Shown: positions 34,605-44,016 of the stretch, in pieces
Layout of the letters: each line of letters starts with the position of its first letter
Position numbering within the stretch: position 1 is the first letter of the stretch
Source of the DNA: SAR324 cluster bacterium
GTDB taxonomy: Bacteria; SAR324; NAC60-12
Length of the DNA stretch: 64,000 nucleotides
NCBI GenBank assembly: GCA_015231825.1
Contig: JADGAV010000009.1
Span: 83,870 to 147,869, forward strand
Direction: 5' to 3'
Notes under the pieces: model-generated
The model's database searches: none
Told to the model about the DNA's origin: nothing
What the model saw: only the letters and a program-made list of their open reading frames with translations
Program-made: the position numbers and the translations under genes

Positions 34605-36227
34605 ATGTTCCGAAACAGTTTGAGGAGAATTTGTATTATTTTGAGTTTATTCAGTCTTTTGTACGGATCTTTCAACCTCCTTTTTGCGCAATCAAATTTT
34701 GCCCCGTTGTCTTCAGAAGATATTGAGGAAAAGAATGAAATTTGGGCGCTTTATCCGGGACTGAAAGTGTCAGCGGATTATCGTCTTCATGCTTTTCAAA
34801 TTGATAGCAATACCTTGCCTCCCAGAGAGGAAGAAGATCCTGATCCAAAAGCATTATTGTTTGAACATGAGCTCCGGGTCAACTTGCGCTCGTCGGTTCA
34901 TCGCAACCTCTCCATCAATCTAGAAATCGAAATCAATCAGGAGTCGATCCAGGATGCAGATTTCCGTTCAGAAAGAGTATCGGGAAAAACGACGGATTCA
35001 CAGGTTGCGCAAATACAAGCTCGACAGGCATTTTTAGAATACAACTCGAACCCGAGAAATATCTTAAGAGTCGGGAAACAACCCTTCAATATTGGAGATC
35101 GGCAAGGCAAAGTTTTCAGTGGTATTCTAACAGGGCTTTCTCAGAATTGTGCGGCAGGAACCTGGTGCTACGAATTGGCAGCGGCGAAACTGGGGAATCA
35201 TCCCGCGGATTGGTTGTATCTCGGTTCTTTGGACTATCCGGTCTTTGAAGATAAAAATTCTGACGGCACCGTAATGAATCGCCTGAATGTTGAAATTTTT
35301 AGAATATTTTATACAGAAAGAGATGTCCCTCTGGGAAAATCCAATGGTTCTGCACTGCGGGATGAAGCTTCCTCAGACAGGATCGCAGAAGTTTATCTTG
35401 ATGGAAGTGAAGAAGAAAAGCAAAATGCCAGAGCACTTTCCGGGCAAATAATAGATCGGCAGGGAAGGCCCTTGTACTATGATGCGCTTCAACAGCAATA
35501 TTTTGGACTCCGTTTAGAGTGGGAGATTTCGTCATTTTTTTTGAGATTCGACATCACCTCCAATCAAGGGATACGAAAGTACCATCTTGCCGAAAACTCA
35601 AATGGGAATTTGGAAAAACCTGATTTTGGGGAAAATTCTGATAAATTTAAGAATTCGCAAAAAGCAAAACGTTCTTTGGCAGGAGTTGTCAGTGAATTGG
35701 AAATGAAGTATCAACTCAATGCACATCAATTCGGGTTCAGAGGGATGGTTGCTTCCGGGGACAAAGAAAAATTGGATACTGAGAATACGGGCTTAAATTT
35801 TTTAAGAACGCTGAATAGTTATTATGAAATTGCCCCCGGCAGTTATCGAGGAACCAATTTTTATTTTAACGGCGGAGGCCTGGACATGACCGGGGGAACC
35901 GGTTTGGGTCACTCTGTCAGCAACACCTCCCTTTGGGGAGGCTGGTACCGTTGGGACCTGGCGGATGTAGATGTTTTTTTGAAAACCCAGCTGTTTAAGT
36001 TGTCACGCACCCAATCAGTCTACAATGAAGTCGGCGACCTGGTAGAGGACATTGGACTGGAATGGGACAATACTGTTTCCTGGAAACCAGACAAAAATTT
36101 GAATACGGAATTTGAAGTGAATGCTTTTCAAGCCGGTAAAGCTTTCACTTTGAATGACAATCAGACCCCAATTAAAAAAAACGACCCTGTCATCCAATTG
36201 GCCGCTCGAGTTTATTATTCTTTCTAA
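34605..36227 (+). CDS. Outer-membrane beta-barrel protein (porin or export channel type)
   Basis: A 540-residue exported protein with a signal peptide ending near residue 29 (LYGSFNLLFAQS). From about residue 45 it alternates beta strands of hydrophobic and polar residues; ARQAFLEYNSNPRNILRVGK and QPFNIGDRQGKVFSGILTG resemble the strand-turn elements of alginate-export (AlgE) and related 16-18-strand porins. The last residues, LAARVYYSF, form a typical BAM-recognised C-terminal strand ending in Phe. The transported substrate is unknown. It converges with the next barrel gene (13 bases between stops). Confidence 0.78.
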   Translation: MFRNSLRRICIILSLFSLLYGSFNLLFAQSNFAPLSSEDIEEKNEIWALYPGLKVSADYRLHAFQIDSNTLPPREEEDPDPKALLFEHELRVNLRSSVHRNLSINLEIEINQESIQDADFRSERVSGKTTDSQVAQIQARQAFLEYNSNPRNILRVGKQPFNIGDRQGKVFSGILTGLSQNCAAGTWCYELAAAKLGNHPADWLYLGSLDYPVFEDKNSDGTVMNRLNVEIFRIFYTERDVPLGKSNGSALRDEASSDRIAEVYLDGSEEEKQNARALSGQIIDRQGRPLYYDALQQQYFGLRLEWEISSFFLRFDITSNQGIRKYHLAENSNGNLEKPDFGENSDKFKNSQKAKRSLAGVVSELEMKYQLNAHQFGFRGMVASGDKEKLDTENTGLNFLRTLNSYYEIAPGSYRGTNFYFNGGGLDMTGGTGLGHSVSNTSLWGGWYRWDLADVDVFLKTQLFKLSRTQSVYNEVGDLVEDIGLEWDNTVSWKPDKNLNTEFEVNAFQAGKAFTLNDNQTPIKKNDPVIQLAARVYYSF

Positions 36228-36240
36228 AGAAACGGTGCAT

Positions 36241-37464
36241 TTAAAAGCTCATTTGAAAGGAAACTCCGCCTCCGTCCCAGAAGTTGTTTAGAAAATCATC
36301 GATATTCCATGTACTGATGAGCAATAAAAACGATTTCTTGTCCGTTGAGTGCCATTCCCAGCTGAGTCGAAGTTTCGACTCCAGTTTTTTTCCAAATTTA
36401 TCAGTTTCCAGTTTGGAAATGTGATTTTTCAATTCCACTGCATTTCCCGCATAGAGCCCATACTCCCATGAAAGATTTGGATTCCATGGATGTTGAACCA
36501 TGCTAAAAAACTGCCATGTTTCAAATCGATAGTTGAAACTTTTCAAGGGCAGGGCCGGATTGTCCAACTGGTTTCGATACCGGTTTTGGAAACGATCATA
36601 TTGAGTCCCCGCAGTGACGGTGTATATTGAAAAGGTTTCTATCCAATAAAGTTCGCTTGAAAGAAACTGAATATTTTGATTTTCGTTTTCGTCAGAGCCG
36701 GGGGAAATGGATCTCAACCGTTCCTTGTTGAAACTAAAACTACGAAACCTCATCCCCATTAATTTTGTCTGGGAAAACTGAAACTCTGTAACAGCAGAAA
36801 AATCATCTCCTTTGTTTCTTAATGTCAAAAATTCATTTGGAGAAAAACGCTTGGCGACACGATCCAACAGCCATTCAAACTGAATATTGAGGTTTTTTGA
36901 TTGAAAACTTCCTTTTATTCGGTCTTCCACAGGTTCACTCAGATACACATCTTCTTCAAAGTTCTTTTTGTTATAGAATAGATCCTGTTTGAGATGAGAA
37001 AATTCCAGGTAGCTGCCAGGAGTTTGTCCAATGCTGAAAGCCACACCAAGATCTCCTTTTCGCTTATCATAGGCTGGAAAACCGATTGCGGAAACATAGT
37101 ACTGATCTCCGAGATGGAACTGTATCCCCAACAACTGTCTGAGGGGCTTGATCGAATAAAACTGTTCCTGTTTACTATGATAGTAAATCGAAGTGCGTTT
37201 GGAGAGAGAACGGCGAATCCGTGTTTCCATCGCCAGGTATGAGATATCCAGGTTCAGGCTTCCTTCAACCAGTCGAAATCCGTTGAGTATCTGTGCCCAG
37301 GTTCTTTCCTGAGTTTTGTTTGGCTGATACGATTTGATGTCAACAAAATTGTCCTTTTGATAATCCGGGTTTGCGATTTCCCAATCTCCATCAAATGCTG
37401 ATGTGATTGCCGGTGAAACCAAAAAACTGGAAAAACAAACTGCAAGAGCAATAATTGATTTCAT
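36241..37464 (-). CDS. Probable outer-membrane beta-barrel protein
   Basis: A 407-residue protein with a signal peptide (MKSIIALAVCFSSFLVSPAI, cleavage near SAFDG). The mature part has many amphipathic beta strands, such as LGIQFHLGDQYYVSAIGFPA and NLNIQFEWLLDRVAKRF, and ends GVSFQMSF, the usual terminal strand with Phe. No family recognised. The frame opens at 37500, but ATG 37464 starts directly at the signal peptide. It faces the barrel gene at 34605 tail to tail and is divergent from the gene at 37737. Confidence 0.7.
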   Translation of the reverse strand: MKSIIALAVCFSSFLVSPAITSAFDGDWEIANPDYQKDNFVDIKSYQPNKTQERTWAQILNGFRLVEGSLNLDISYLAMETRIRRSLSKRTSIYYHSKQEQFYSIKPLRQLLGIQFHLGDQYYVSAIGFPAYDKRKGDLGVAFSIGQTPGSYLEFSHLKQDLFYNKKNFEEDVYLSEPVEDRIKGSFQSKNLNIQFEWLLDRVAKRFSPNEFLTLRNKGDDFSAVTEFQFSQTKLMGMRFRSFSFNKERLRSISPGSDENENQNIQFLSSELYWIETFSIYTVTAGTQYDRFQNRYRNQLDNPALPLKSFNYRFETWQFFSMVQHPWNPNLSWEYGLYAGNAVELKNHISKLETDKFGKKLESKLRLSWEWHSTDKKSFLLLISTWNIDDFLNNFWDGGGVSFQMSF

Positions 37465-37736
37465 GTACGGTTTATTCTCGCAAGGAGGATCGATCCCCAA
37501 TTTTGTTTCGTTCGCATTATGGTGATACGAATATTATTTTGTGAAGGATGTGTCAAACTTTCGTACAAATACTCCTCAAGATTGTGCAATTTTTAAGAAT
37601 CGAGAGAAAGTATTCAGTTTGGTATAGTGAGTGCTAGGAAATAGTGGAAGAGCAAAGCAAGCGATTCACACCAATAAAGAATTGGACTTTGCCGTTTGTG
37701 CCGTTATCGCAACAATACCAAAATATTTTGAGAAAA

Positions 37737-38405
37737 ATGAGAGCTAAATCCAGCAATATTATTTTGTGGCTTTTTTTAATGGGCGTTGCGTTTCCTCTGT
37801 ATGCCCAGGATGTTTGCCAGTTGGACTCTGAAGAGCTTAAACGTCCGCAGGGTGCAGCTCCGAAGATGGATCGCTATCTATTGCAGGGGATCTATCTGGG
37901 TATGAGTTTTAAAGAATTGCAATTGACTAAACCTGAATTGACAGTACGACCGATCGTCCAATCCGGAGTGATTCGCGAATACTTTGTCGAACACTTTACT
38001 TCCGATGAACACTTTCTTTTTACCTTTTCGTGGGATGGCCGTATGTATAAATTGGTCTACCACAAAGATTTTCCTGTTGCCGTTGACGAACAGGAACTTA
38101 AGAATAAATTACTGCAGAAATACGGAAGACCCGACAGCCAGCTTGATAAACCCGGCGCGACAAAAGTTTTTGAATTTTGCTGGGGACAATGCCAAATGAT
38201 TCGTGAAAATGTATTTTGCCAGGATGAGGATACAGATTATTGGTATACTTACTTTACGGCCTCTCTCAGCATTCACCGCAAGGACTTTTCCATTGTCCTT
38301 CATGATAACAAACGTTTTGAAGAAAACGAAGAAGCGTTTGTAAGAAGAAAGAGAACCAAACAAATGCTTCCTTCAAGCTCCGCATTGAACAATCTAAAAT
38401 TGTAA
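37737..38405 (+). CDS. Exported protein of unknown function
   Basis: A 222-residue protein. Starting at ATG 37737 it has a signal peptide (NIILWLFLMGVAFPLYAQ, cleavage before DVCQL). The mature domain begins near RYLLQGIYLGMSFKELQL and contains a segment (LLQKYGRPDSQLDKPG) resembling the short 'KYGxP' repeats of periplasmic proteins related to SmpA/BamE-like folds; cysteines at CWGQCQM and VFCQD could pair. The frame opens at 37644, but the added 31 residues precede the signal peptide and are not expected. It converges with the SGNH gene. Function unknown. Confidence 0.65.
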   Translation: MRAKSSNIILWLFLMGVAFPLYAQDVCQLDSEELKRPQGAAPKMDRYLLQGIYLGMSFKELQLTKPELTVRPIVQSGVIREYFVEHFTSDEHFLFTFSWDGRMYKLVYHKDFPVAVDEQELKNKLLQKYGRPDSQLDKPGATKVFEFCWGQCQMIRENVFCQDEDTDYWYTYFTASLSIHRKDFSIVLHDNKRFEENEEAFVRRKRTKQMLPSSSALNNLKL

Positions 38406-38425
38406 TTATCATTAGCAAAATATTT

Positions 38426-39712
38426 TCATTGATCAGTGTATCTGCATCGATTGCTGGGTGAAACAAGCTTTTGTTCGATAATGAACTTCACAAAGATCCG
38501 GGCTTTGAAAAGGGCTCCCTTGTCATTTACATGGCGGCCGTCATGCCAATATTGGGACTCCTGCGGCATGAGTTCTGCAAAATTGAGGAAAGGAAGTTGG
38601 TACTTTTTTGCAATTGCCTGAGTGATTGTGTTGTGTTCTTGGAATCCTCGCTGATAGTCAGGGTTTGCGGCATAATCTTTCAGGTGGGGGCTGTGTGCCC
38701 AGGTGGCCAGCATCAGTTGAAAATCATGGATATGCGAAAGAGCAACCATGCTTTTAAGGTTTCTTTCAAAATAAATCGGAGGGTTTTCTTCCAGCAATTG
38801 GGAAAGTTGCAACTCTGTCTGTCGGGTGGAGGCTCCAACAAAGTTTTGAATGCTAAACGGATAACTGATTCCCAGTTTACGCCGTAGAATGCGTATCAAA
38901 ACCAAATTATCCCAGATGCTTTGAGGAGGAACCGACCACTGCTTTCGGTATCCTGAATTATCTCCACGGTAGGCAGCCGGATCAACCAGGCGGGCATGAA
39001 CGTCGTTGGTAGCCTGATAGACAATCACCAAATCCGGATTTAAATCCAGCACGCGAAACATGAGATTGATCAAATTTTCAAAACTGGTATAGCCTTTGAC
39101 TCCTGCATTGATCACTCTGATTTTTTGACAACGGTACTGATTTTTGAGAAGCCTCTCTATTTGTGCGGGGTAGGTATGGCTGTTGTCGGAGACGCGGCTG
39201 GAATAGGTGGTCGACCCTCCAATGGTAACGATACGAAATTCTCCCTCTTCTTTTTCCTTTGGAAATTCCTCTCCTCGAAATCCCAAGGAGTTGTGATCTT
39301 TGTGTGACGGATTCAAGTCATAGTTCAAATAATGGTGAGGGCGGAGGGCAACTTTGTGACTCAAAAACTGGTCATACGCTCCGTATTTTTCGAGCTGCTC
39401 TGTCGACGCATAGTGTCTCATCCAAAATTGTGCTGTGATTTCAGCTGCGGATAGAGACAGGAATATGCTTCCACCAAGCAATAGGATTTCTCCGCCCGAA
39501 GGTTTTCGAATGACAGGACGCCAGCATAAAATACCAAGTCCAGTCACCAAAAACACAATTTCAATTCCGCCAACCAAATTGAGAAGAATTGAAGATTCGA
39601 GAGGAGGAGGAAAAAAGAAAAGGTAGGGAACGGTATAGCGATTAAATCCAAATGCCAGGCCAATAAAAGATACTCCCAGCAAGCTGGGATTCCAAGTTGG
39701 ATCTTTTCGCAT
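38426..39712 (-). CDS. Membrane-anchored SGNH/GDSL-type hydrolase
   Basis: A 428-residue protein. Residues 10-95 contain two or three transmembrane segments; the rest is an SGNH domain: nucleophile Ser in VTIGGSTTYSS, the Gly in INAGVKGYTSF, Asn in VYQATNDVHARL and the DxxH pair in YWHDGRHVNDKG. This order fits esterases or acetyltransferase-partner hydrolases that modify surface polysaccharide (as in AlgX/AlgJ-type proteins), but the substrate is unknown. Its start lies one base after the stop of the OMP gene on the same strand, so the two are one transcription unit. Confidence 0.82.
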   Translation of the reverse strand: MRKDPTWNPSLLGVSFIGLAFGFNRYTVPYLFFFPPPLESSILLNLVGGIEIVFLVTGLGILCWRPVIRKPSGGEILLLGGSIFLSLSAAEITAQFWMRHYASTEQLEKYGAYDQFLSHKVALRPHHYLNYDLNPSHKDHNSLGFRGEEFPKEKEEGEFRIVTIGGSTTYSSRVSDNSHTYPAQIERLLKNQYRCQKIRVINAGVKGYTSFENLINLMFRVLDLNPDLVIVYQATNDVHARLVDPAAYRGDNSGYRKQWSVPPQSIWDNLVLIRILRRKLGISYPFSIQNFVGASTRQTELQLSQLLEENPPIYFERNLKSMVALSHIHDFQLMLATWAHSPHLKDYAANPDYQRGFQEHNTITQAIAKKYQLPFLNFAELMPQESQYWHDGRHVNDKGALFKARIFVKFIIEQKLVSPSNRCRYTDQ

Positions 39713-39713
39713 T

Positions 39714-40688
39714 TTAGTCCCAAAAACTATAGACTCCCCACGTCATACGCAGGAGCAAACCTTGCAAGTCAATTCGCTTTTTGATCGGACTGATTGGGGT
39801 TGGAAGCAGTCGTGAATTGTGAAAGGGGTTTTTGAAAATGTTTGTATCATTGATGAGGTACAATTCAAACAAAACTCCATAGTTGCCAAACATGTCTCCG
39901 GTTTTCATTCCGATTCTTTGGAAAAAGACCGGTTTCTCAGCACGATAATGATCCAGATCGTCGAATGCTTCACCCGACTCGGGATTGATGGTCCCATGAC
40001 CTCTGAATCCATTCCGAATAGTAGTTTCCACAAAAGCCCAGCCTAATCCATAATATATTTCGGTCTGGTCTCTTCCTGGCGGAATCAATCCATACAGTGA
40101 AAAGGTAAAAAAGTAGAAATGATTGCGCATTTCAATGATAGGTACATCAGATATTCGTTTTGCTCCTGACTGAGCCGTTTGATCGGTCAACCAGGTGTTG
40201 GTATAGTACAATTGAAAACTGTAAGCGGTGACCCAGTCGACTTCAGTCGGGACAATATACTCCAGAGAAAAAGGCGGGAGACCATGAACCAGCTTGACCA
40301 GTCCGGAGGATTGGTGTTCATGATTCTTGTCAAAAGCATTCGATCCAGGGGAGGGCAGCAATAAACCAGTGTTGTCTTGGGTGGAATTGAGGGAGGTATT
40401 GCCCTCTTTGAAGAATTTGTTTCCTGTCATCTTGAAAAACGGATGGACATCCTGGAAGCGATGCGTGGTCCATTCATAGAAACCTAAACGAAAAAAAGAA
40501 TCTTTTACGGCAGTTCCTCCTTCGGGTGCTCCGTCTTCTGCTGCAGTTGGATCTCCTCCTTCTCCTGCAGGTGCATCTTCTGCTGCCGCTTCGTCCTGCG
40601 CGCGGGAAATCATTGGGGATCCAAAAAGCAACAAAATGAACATTGTTGCCCAAAAAGAACGAATTGTCACTTTCCCACACCTTAACAT
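39714..40688 (-). CDS. Probable outer-membrane protein, paralogue of the gene at 4319-5263
   Basis: A 324-residue exported protein with a signal peptide ending near residue 30 (SPMISRAQ), then an Ala/Gly/Glu/Asp-rich linker (EAAAEDAPAGEGGDPTAAED) and a beta-rich body. Shared with the 4.3 kb copy are FFRLG, HPFFKMTGNKFF, LPPFSLEYIVPTEVDW, the PIIEM...F strand and GLGWAFVETTIRNGFRGHG. The C terminus (LRMTWGVYSFWD) is aromatic. It is in an operon with the SGNH hydrolase downstream (1 base) and the HAD gene upstream (51 bases). Function unknown. Confidence 0.75.
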   Translation of the reverse strand: MLRCGKVTIRSFWATMFILLLFGSPMISRAQDEAAAEDAPAGEGGDPTAAEDGAPEGGTAVKDSFFRLGFYEWTTHRFQDVHPFFKMTGNKFFKEGNTSLNSTQDNTGLLLPSPGSNAFDKNHEHQSSGLVKLVHGLPPFSLEYIVPTEVDWVTAYSFQLYYTNTWLTDQTAQSGAKRISDVPIIEMRNHFYFFTFSLYGLIPPGRDQTEIYYGLGWAFVETTIRNGFRGHGTINPESGEAFDDLDHYRAEKPVFFQRIGMKTGDMFGNYGVLFELYLINDTNIFKNPFHNSRLLPTPISPIKKRIDLQGLLLRMTWGVYSFWD

Positions 40689-40739
40689 TCAATACTCACT
40701 CTGAAGAGAATCAAACCGATGGTAAGCAGAAGTGACCCA

Positions 40740-41357
40740 TCAGTGTTTGTTTTCTACCGAAGCGATCAGCTTTCTAGAAAAGGCGATTATGTGATCCCAA
40801 TCGTTGGCGCGGCTAATTCTGGAATGTGTAAATTCCCGGTTGAAAGGACGTGACATGAGCCAGACTTTGGCTTGAGAAAATTTTTCGAGAACATTCACAC
40901 AATTGTCCGGATGGTCATCTACAAATAATAAAATTTCCTGTTCTTTTACCAACTGATGGATAATATCTGCCTTGAGCACCGGAGGTTTGTCGTCATATGA
41001 CATGAATCCCCCACAATGCAAAGAATCCCATTGAAATCCTGCATTGTGCAGATTTTGCTTTCGTTTTTCCAGATATTGAGGAGGAATATTGGTAATGAAA
41101 TGCACGGGATATGCCCCAAAGACGCCATTGAAGAGTGCGGATGGGATCAGTGGAGATAATTGGGTGAAATGCTCACTGTTGAGGAAATAGTCCCAACCTT
41201 CCTGGAATTGTTCGGCACTGAGCATATCGGAATACCCCCAGTCTTCCGTTCGATATCCATCAGGAATATCCAACTGAAAATAGTCTTTCAAAGTACGAAT
41301 ATAGCTTGTTTCAAAATCAAGCAAGACTCCGTCAATGTCAAAAAAAAATCGTAGCAT
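40740..41357 (-). CDS. HAD-superfamily hydrolase, 5'-nucleotidase-like
   Basis: A 205-residue cytoplasmic phosphatase. HAD motif I is FFFDIDGVLLDFE (catalytic Asp pair), motif II is in VHFITNIPPQYL, motif III Lys in KADIIHQL and motif IV is LLFVDDHPDN. Helical cap in the middle (YRTEDWGYSDMLSAEQF) and overall size resemble NT5C-type deoxyribonucleotidases, but the substrate cannot be fixed. It lies between the TraB-family gene (19 bases upstream) and the OMP gene (51 bases downstream) on the same strand. Confidence 0.85.
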   Translation of the reverse strand: MLRFFFDIDGVLLDFETSYIRTLKDYFQLDIPDGYRTEDWGYSDMLSAEQFQEGWDYFLNSEHFTQLSPLIPSALFNGVFGAYPVHFITNIPPQYLEKRKQNLHNAGFQWDSLHCGGFMSYDDKPPVLKADIIHQLVKEQEILLFVDDHPDNCVNVLEKFSQAKVWLMSRPFNREFTHSRISRANDWDHIIAFSRKLIASVENKH

Positions 41358-41376
41358 GGCTCCTTTCCCTGCTTGT

Positions 41377-42537
41377 TTACAATAAATCGATTATGGCGCC
41401 GCCTCCAATAAATGTTCCGATCATGCTGCCCACATTCGCAAAAACTACAATCAGAAGAATTCGGGTGACTTTGTTTTTCCAAAATCCGGAAACTTGAGTA
41501 ATATCATGAGCCAGGTTTTCGAAATCACGAACTTGCGGTTTACGAACGATTGCTTCTACCAGTCCTGCGACCCAACCCGCTGCGATGGTGGGATTTAATG
41601 ATGTAAAAGGCGCTGCCACAAACGCAGAAAGAATCGTCAAAGGATGACCGGCGGCCAATACCACTCCCAGTGCAGATAAAATTCCATTGATCAGGAACCA
41701 GCGTTTGATCATTTCCAGTCCCACATTCCAGTCGGCGGCCACAAATCCATAGACAATTAAAGCGACGATTACTGCGGGAATCCCCCACTTTATTACATTT
41801 CCCCATTGTCCAGGAGGGGGAACTCGTTCCAATTGAGCCAAATCCTGCTCTTGATGAATTTGTTTTTTGATTCCGGGAACGTGACCCGCACCGACTACTG
41901 CAACAATTTTTTGCCCGGGTGCAGTTCGAATTTTCTCCGCCAAATATTGATCCCGTTCATCAATGAGAACTTTTTTCATCATGGGTGATTGACTTGAGAA
42001 CGCCTCCATGGTTTCGGTTAAAACATCATGAGTTTTCATTTTTTCAATATCTTCTTTGCTGATTTCTTCCGAGATGAAGACACTCATTACCAGCTGGGTC
42101 AGAACACTCATTTTCTCACGGAAGGGAAGAGATCTCCAAGTTTTTTGAAAGGTTGTTTGAACATCCCGGTCTGCCAGGACAATTTCTGCCTGAATGGATT
42201 TTGCGGAATTGATTGCAGCCACCATCTCTTTTCCCGGTTGGATGCCCAATTTATCGCCCAGCTTTTTTTGAAAAGAGGAAAGTATGATATTGGCTAATAG
42301 GAGGAATGTCTTTTTTTCTCGAATGACTCTGAAAATATCCATATTCTTCCAGCGGTCTTTTTGAGAAAGAGATTCGTAGCGGGAAGGACACAGTTCCACA
42401 CAAACAGTCTCTGGCTTTTCGGTTTCAATAATCTGAATAACTTCATCTGTGCTTTCCTGGGAAATATGTGCCGTGCCAATTAAAAGGATGTTCTTGTTTT
42501 CCAATTGCAGGTGATGAACATTGTCAGAATAGTTCAT
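41377..42537 (-). CDS. TraB/PrgY family protein with C-terminal membrane domain
   Basis: A 386-residue protein. The N-terminal TraB domain has LLIGTAHISQESTDEV, TVCVELCPSRYESL and VAVVGAGHVPGIKKQI with the conserved His and Glu residues. The C-terminal 150 residues hold four transmembrane segments (VIVALIVYGFVAADW, ALGVVLAAGHPLTILSAFVA, LIVVFANVGSMIGTFIGGG). Related proteins such as PrgY inhibit peptide pheromones; the fold is thought to be a metal-dependent peptidase. Bacterial chromosomal members have no settled function. The frame opens at 42588, but ATG 42537 is the better start. First gene of the traB-HAD-OMP-SGNH run. Confidence 0.85.
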   Translation of the reverse strand: MNYSDNVHHLQLENKNILLIGTAHISQESTDEVIQIIETEKPETVCVELCPSRYESLSQKDRWKNMDIFRVIREKKTFLLLANIILSSFQKKLGDKLGIQPGKEMVAAINSAKSIQAEIVLADRDVQTTFQKTWRSLPFREKMSVLTQLVMSVFISEEISKEDIEKMKTHDVLTETMEAFSSQSPMMKKVLIDERDQYLAEKIRTAPGQKIVAVVGAGHVPGIKKQIHQEQDLAQLERVPPPGQWGNVIKWGIPAVIVALIVYGFVAADWNVGLEMIKRWFLINGILSALGVVLAAGHPLTILSAFVAAPFTSLNPTIAAGWVAGLVEAIVRKPQVRDFENLAHDITQVSGFWKNKVTRILLIVVFANVGSMIGTFIGGGAIIDLL

Positions 42538-42804
42538 AATTTGTTGCTTTCTTACAAATATTGTTAAAAACGGTCTGGCGTATTTCAATCAGGCGAATGA
42601 TTTGTCAATGCTCAACGTTCCAGAAGGTCGGTGCGGGAAATGGCCTTTGGAAAGATAACGCAATCAGGATGGTCAATCAAGGTTTGTTGAAAAGCGGGAA
42701 GGAGGTCGCGCCTGCTGAAGGGATTGCTACCGTTTTCTGCAAGAAAAAATTCAGGTGAGGTAATGGGGAGCGAGAAACATCCCCTGCAGGAAATTTTAGA
42801 CGAC

Positions 42805-43926
42805 CTAAGTGAACAAGTCTTTGATTTTATCCATGAATTTTGTGTGAAGGGGATGGCTGCGCTCATTGGAAAGGCGTTCAAATTCTTCCAACAGTTCGCG
42901 CTGTTTGCTCGAAATATTTGCTGGCGTTTCAACGATTATTTTTACATGCAGATCTCCTCTTCGATTTCCTCTCAGATGAGCGATGCCTTTATTGCGAAGC
43001 CTGAAGACTTTGTGTGTTTGCGAACCGGGCGGAATTTTGAGACGAGCTTTGCCTTCGAGAGTGGGAACCTCAATTTCTGTTCCTAGTGCGACCTGGCTGA
43101 AGCTGATGGGAACTTCACAATGAATATCATTTTCTTCTCTTTTGAAAACGGGGTGCTCTTTGACATGCAGCACCACATAGAGATCGCCAGCAGGACCTCC
43201 ATTGGGACCTTGTTCTCCCTCTCCGGATAGTTTAATCCGCGAACCGGTGTCGACACCGGCGGGAATATTCACACGGAGGCGCTTGGTTTTTTTAATGCGG
43301 GTCGAACCATTACAGGATGGGCAAGGATTACGAATGGTCTTTCCTTCGCCTCGACAGCGACTGCAGGTCGTGGCCACACTGAAAAAGCCTTGCTGCACCC
43401 TTTGCTGCCCGCTGCCCTGGCAAACCCCGCACATTTCTATATCACTGGAAGAACGGGCACCCAGCCCCCCACACTGACCACAGGTTTCAAGGCGGGGGAT
43501 GTCTAATTCCACCGTATGCCCGAAGGCAGCTTCTTCAAAAGAAATTTCAAGGTTATACTGAAGATCTGAACCGCGTTGAGCCCTTGTTCTTGACCCTCTT
43601 TGAGATGAACCTCCAAAGAATTGTCCGAAAATGTCGTCGAAAACATCACCCAGTCCGCCGCTTCCGCTAAAACCTCCAAACGGGTCTCCCCCGGCCCCCT
43701 GGCTCACCCCGGCATGCCCGAATCGATCGTAGCGAGAACGCTTTTCCTCATTGCTGAGAACCTCATAGGCTTCGGTGGCTTCTTTAAACTTTTCTTCTGC
43801 AGCTTTATCATCAGGATTTCGGTCCGGATGATATTGCAAGGCAACTTTTCGGTAGGCCTTTTTCAAGTCATCGCCAGTTACTGATTTTGAAACACCTAAT
43901 ATTTCATAATAATCACGTTTTGACAA
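42805..43926 (-). CDS. dnaJ: Chaperone protein DnaJ
   Basis: A 373-residue Hsp40. The J domain (1-70) has [19 protein letters not shown] and the HPD motif in YHPDRNPDD; a Gly/Phe-rich region follows (to about 115). The zinc centre has four CxxCxG-type repeats ([32 protein letters not shown]) and the C-terminal substrate domains end the protein. The fourth repeat has Ser-Thr in place of Gly at its end, a mild deviation. Last gene of the hrcA-grpE-dnaK-dnaJ operon, 90 bases after dnaK. Confidence 0.97.
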   Translation of the reverse strand: MSKRDYYEILGVSKSVTGDDLKKAYRKVALQYHPDRNPDDKAAEEKFKEATEAYEVLSNEEKRSRYDRFGHAGVSQGAGGDPFGGFSGSGGLGDVFDDIFGQFFGGSSQRGSRTRAQRGSDLQYNLEISFEEAAFGHTVELDIPRLETCGQCGGLGARSSSDIEMCGVCQGSGQQRVQQGFFSVATTCSRCRGEGKTIRNPCPSCNGSTRIKKTKRLRVNIPAGVDTGSRIKLSGEGEQGPNGGPAGDLYVVLHVKEHPVFKREENDIHCEVPISFSQVALGTEIEVPTLEGKARLKIPPGSQTHKVFRLRNKGIAHLRGNRRGDLHVKIIVETPANISSKQRELLEEFERLSNERSHPLHTKFMDKIKDLFT

Positions 43927-44016
43927 AAGAAACTCCTTTAAATACTTTCAAAAGACCAGAGGGTTGCTCGCTTGAAGCAACGCCTCACAAAATTGGAAGA
44001 CTGCCCATGCGACTTC

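Noticed and set aside
42612..42932. 106-codon minus-strand frame overlapping the end of dnaJ
   Set aside because: About a third overlaps dnaJ in another phase. The remaining part (about 60 codons) looks somewhat protein-like but has no start codon or ribosome site; it could be a gene remnant, but I cannot support it.
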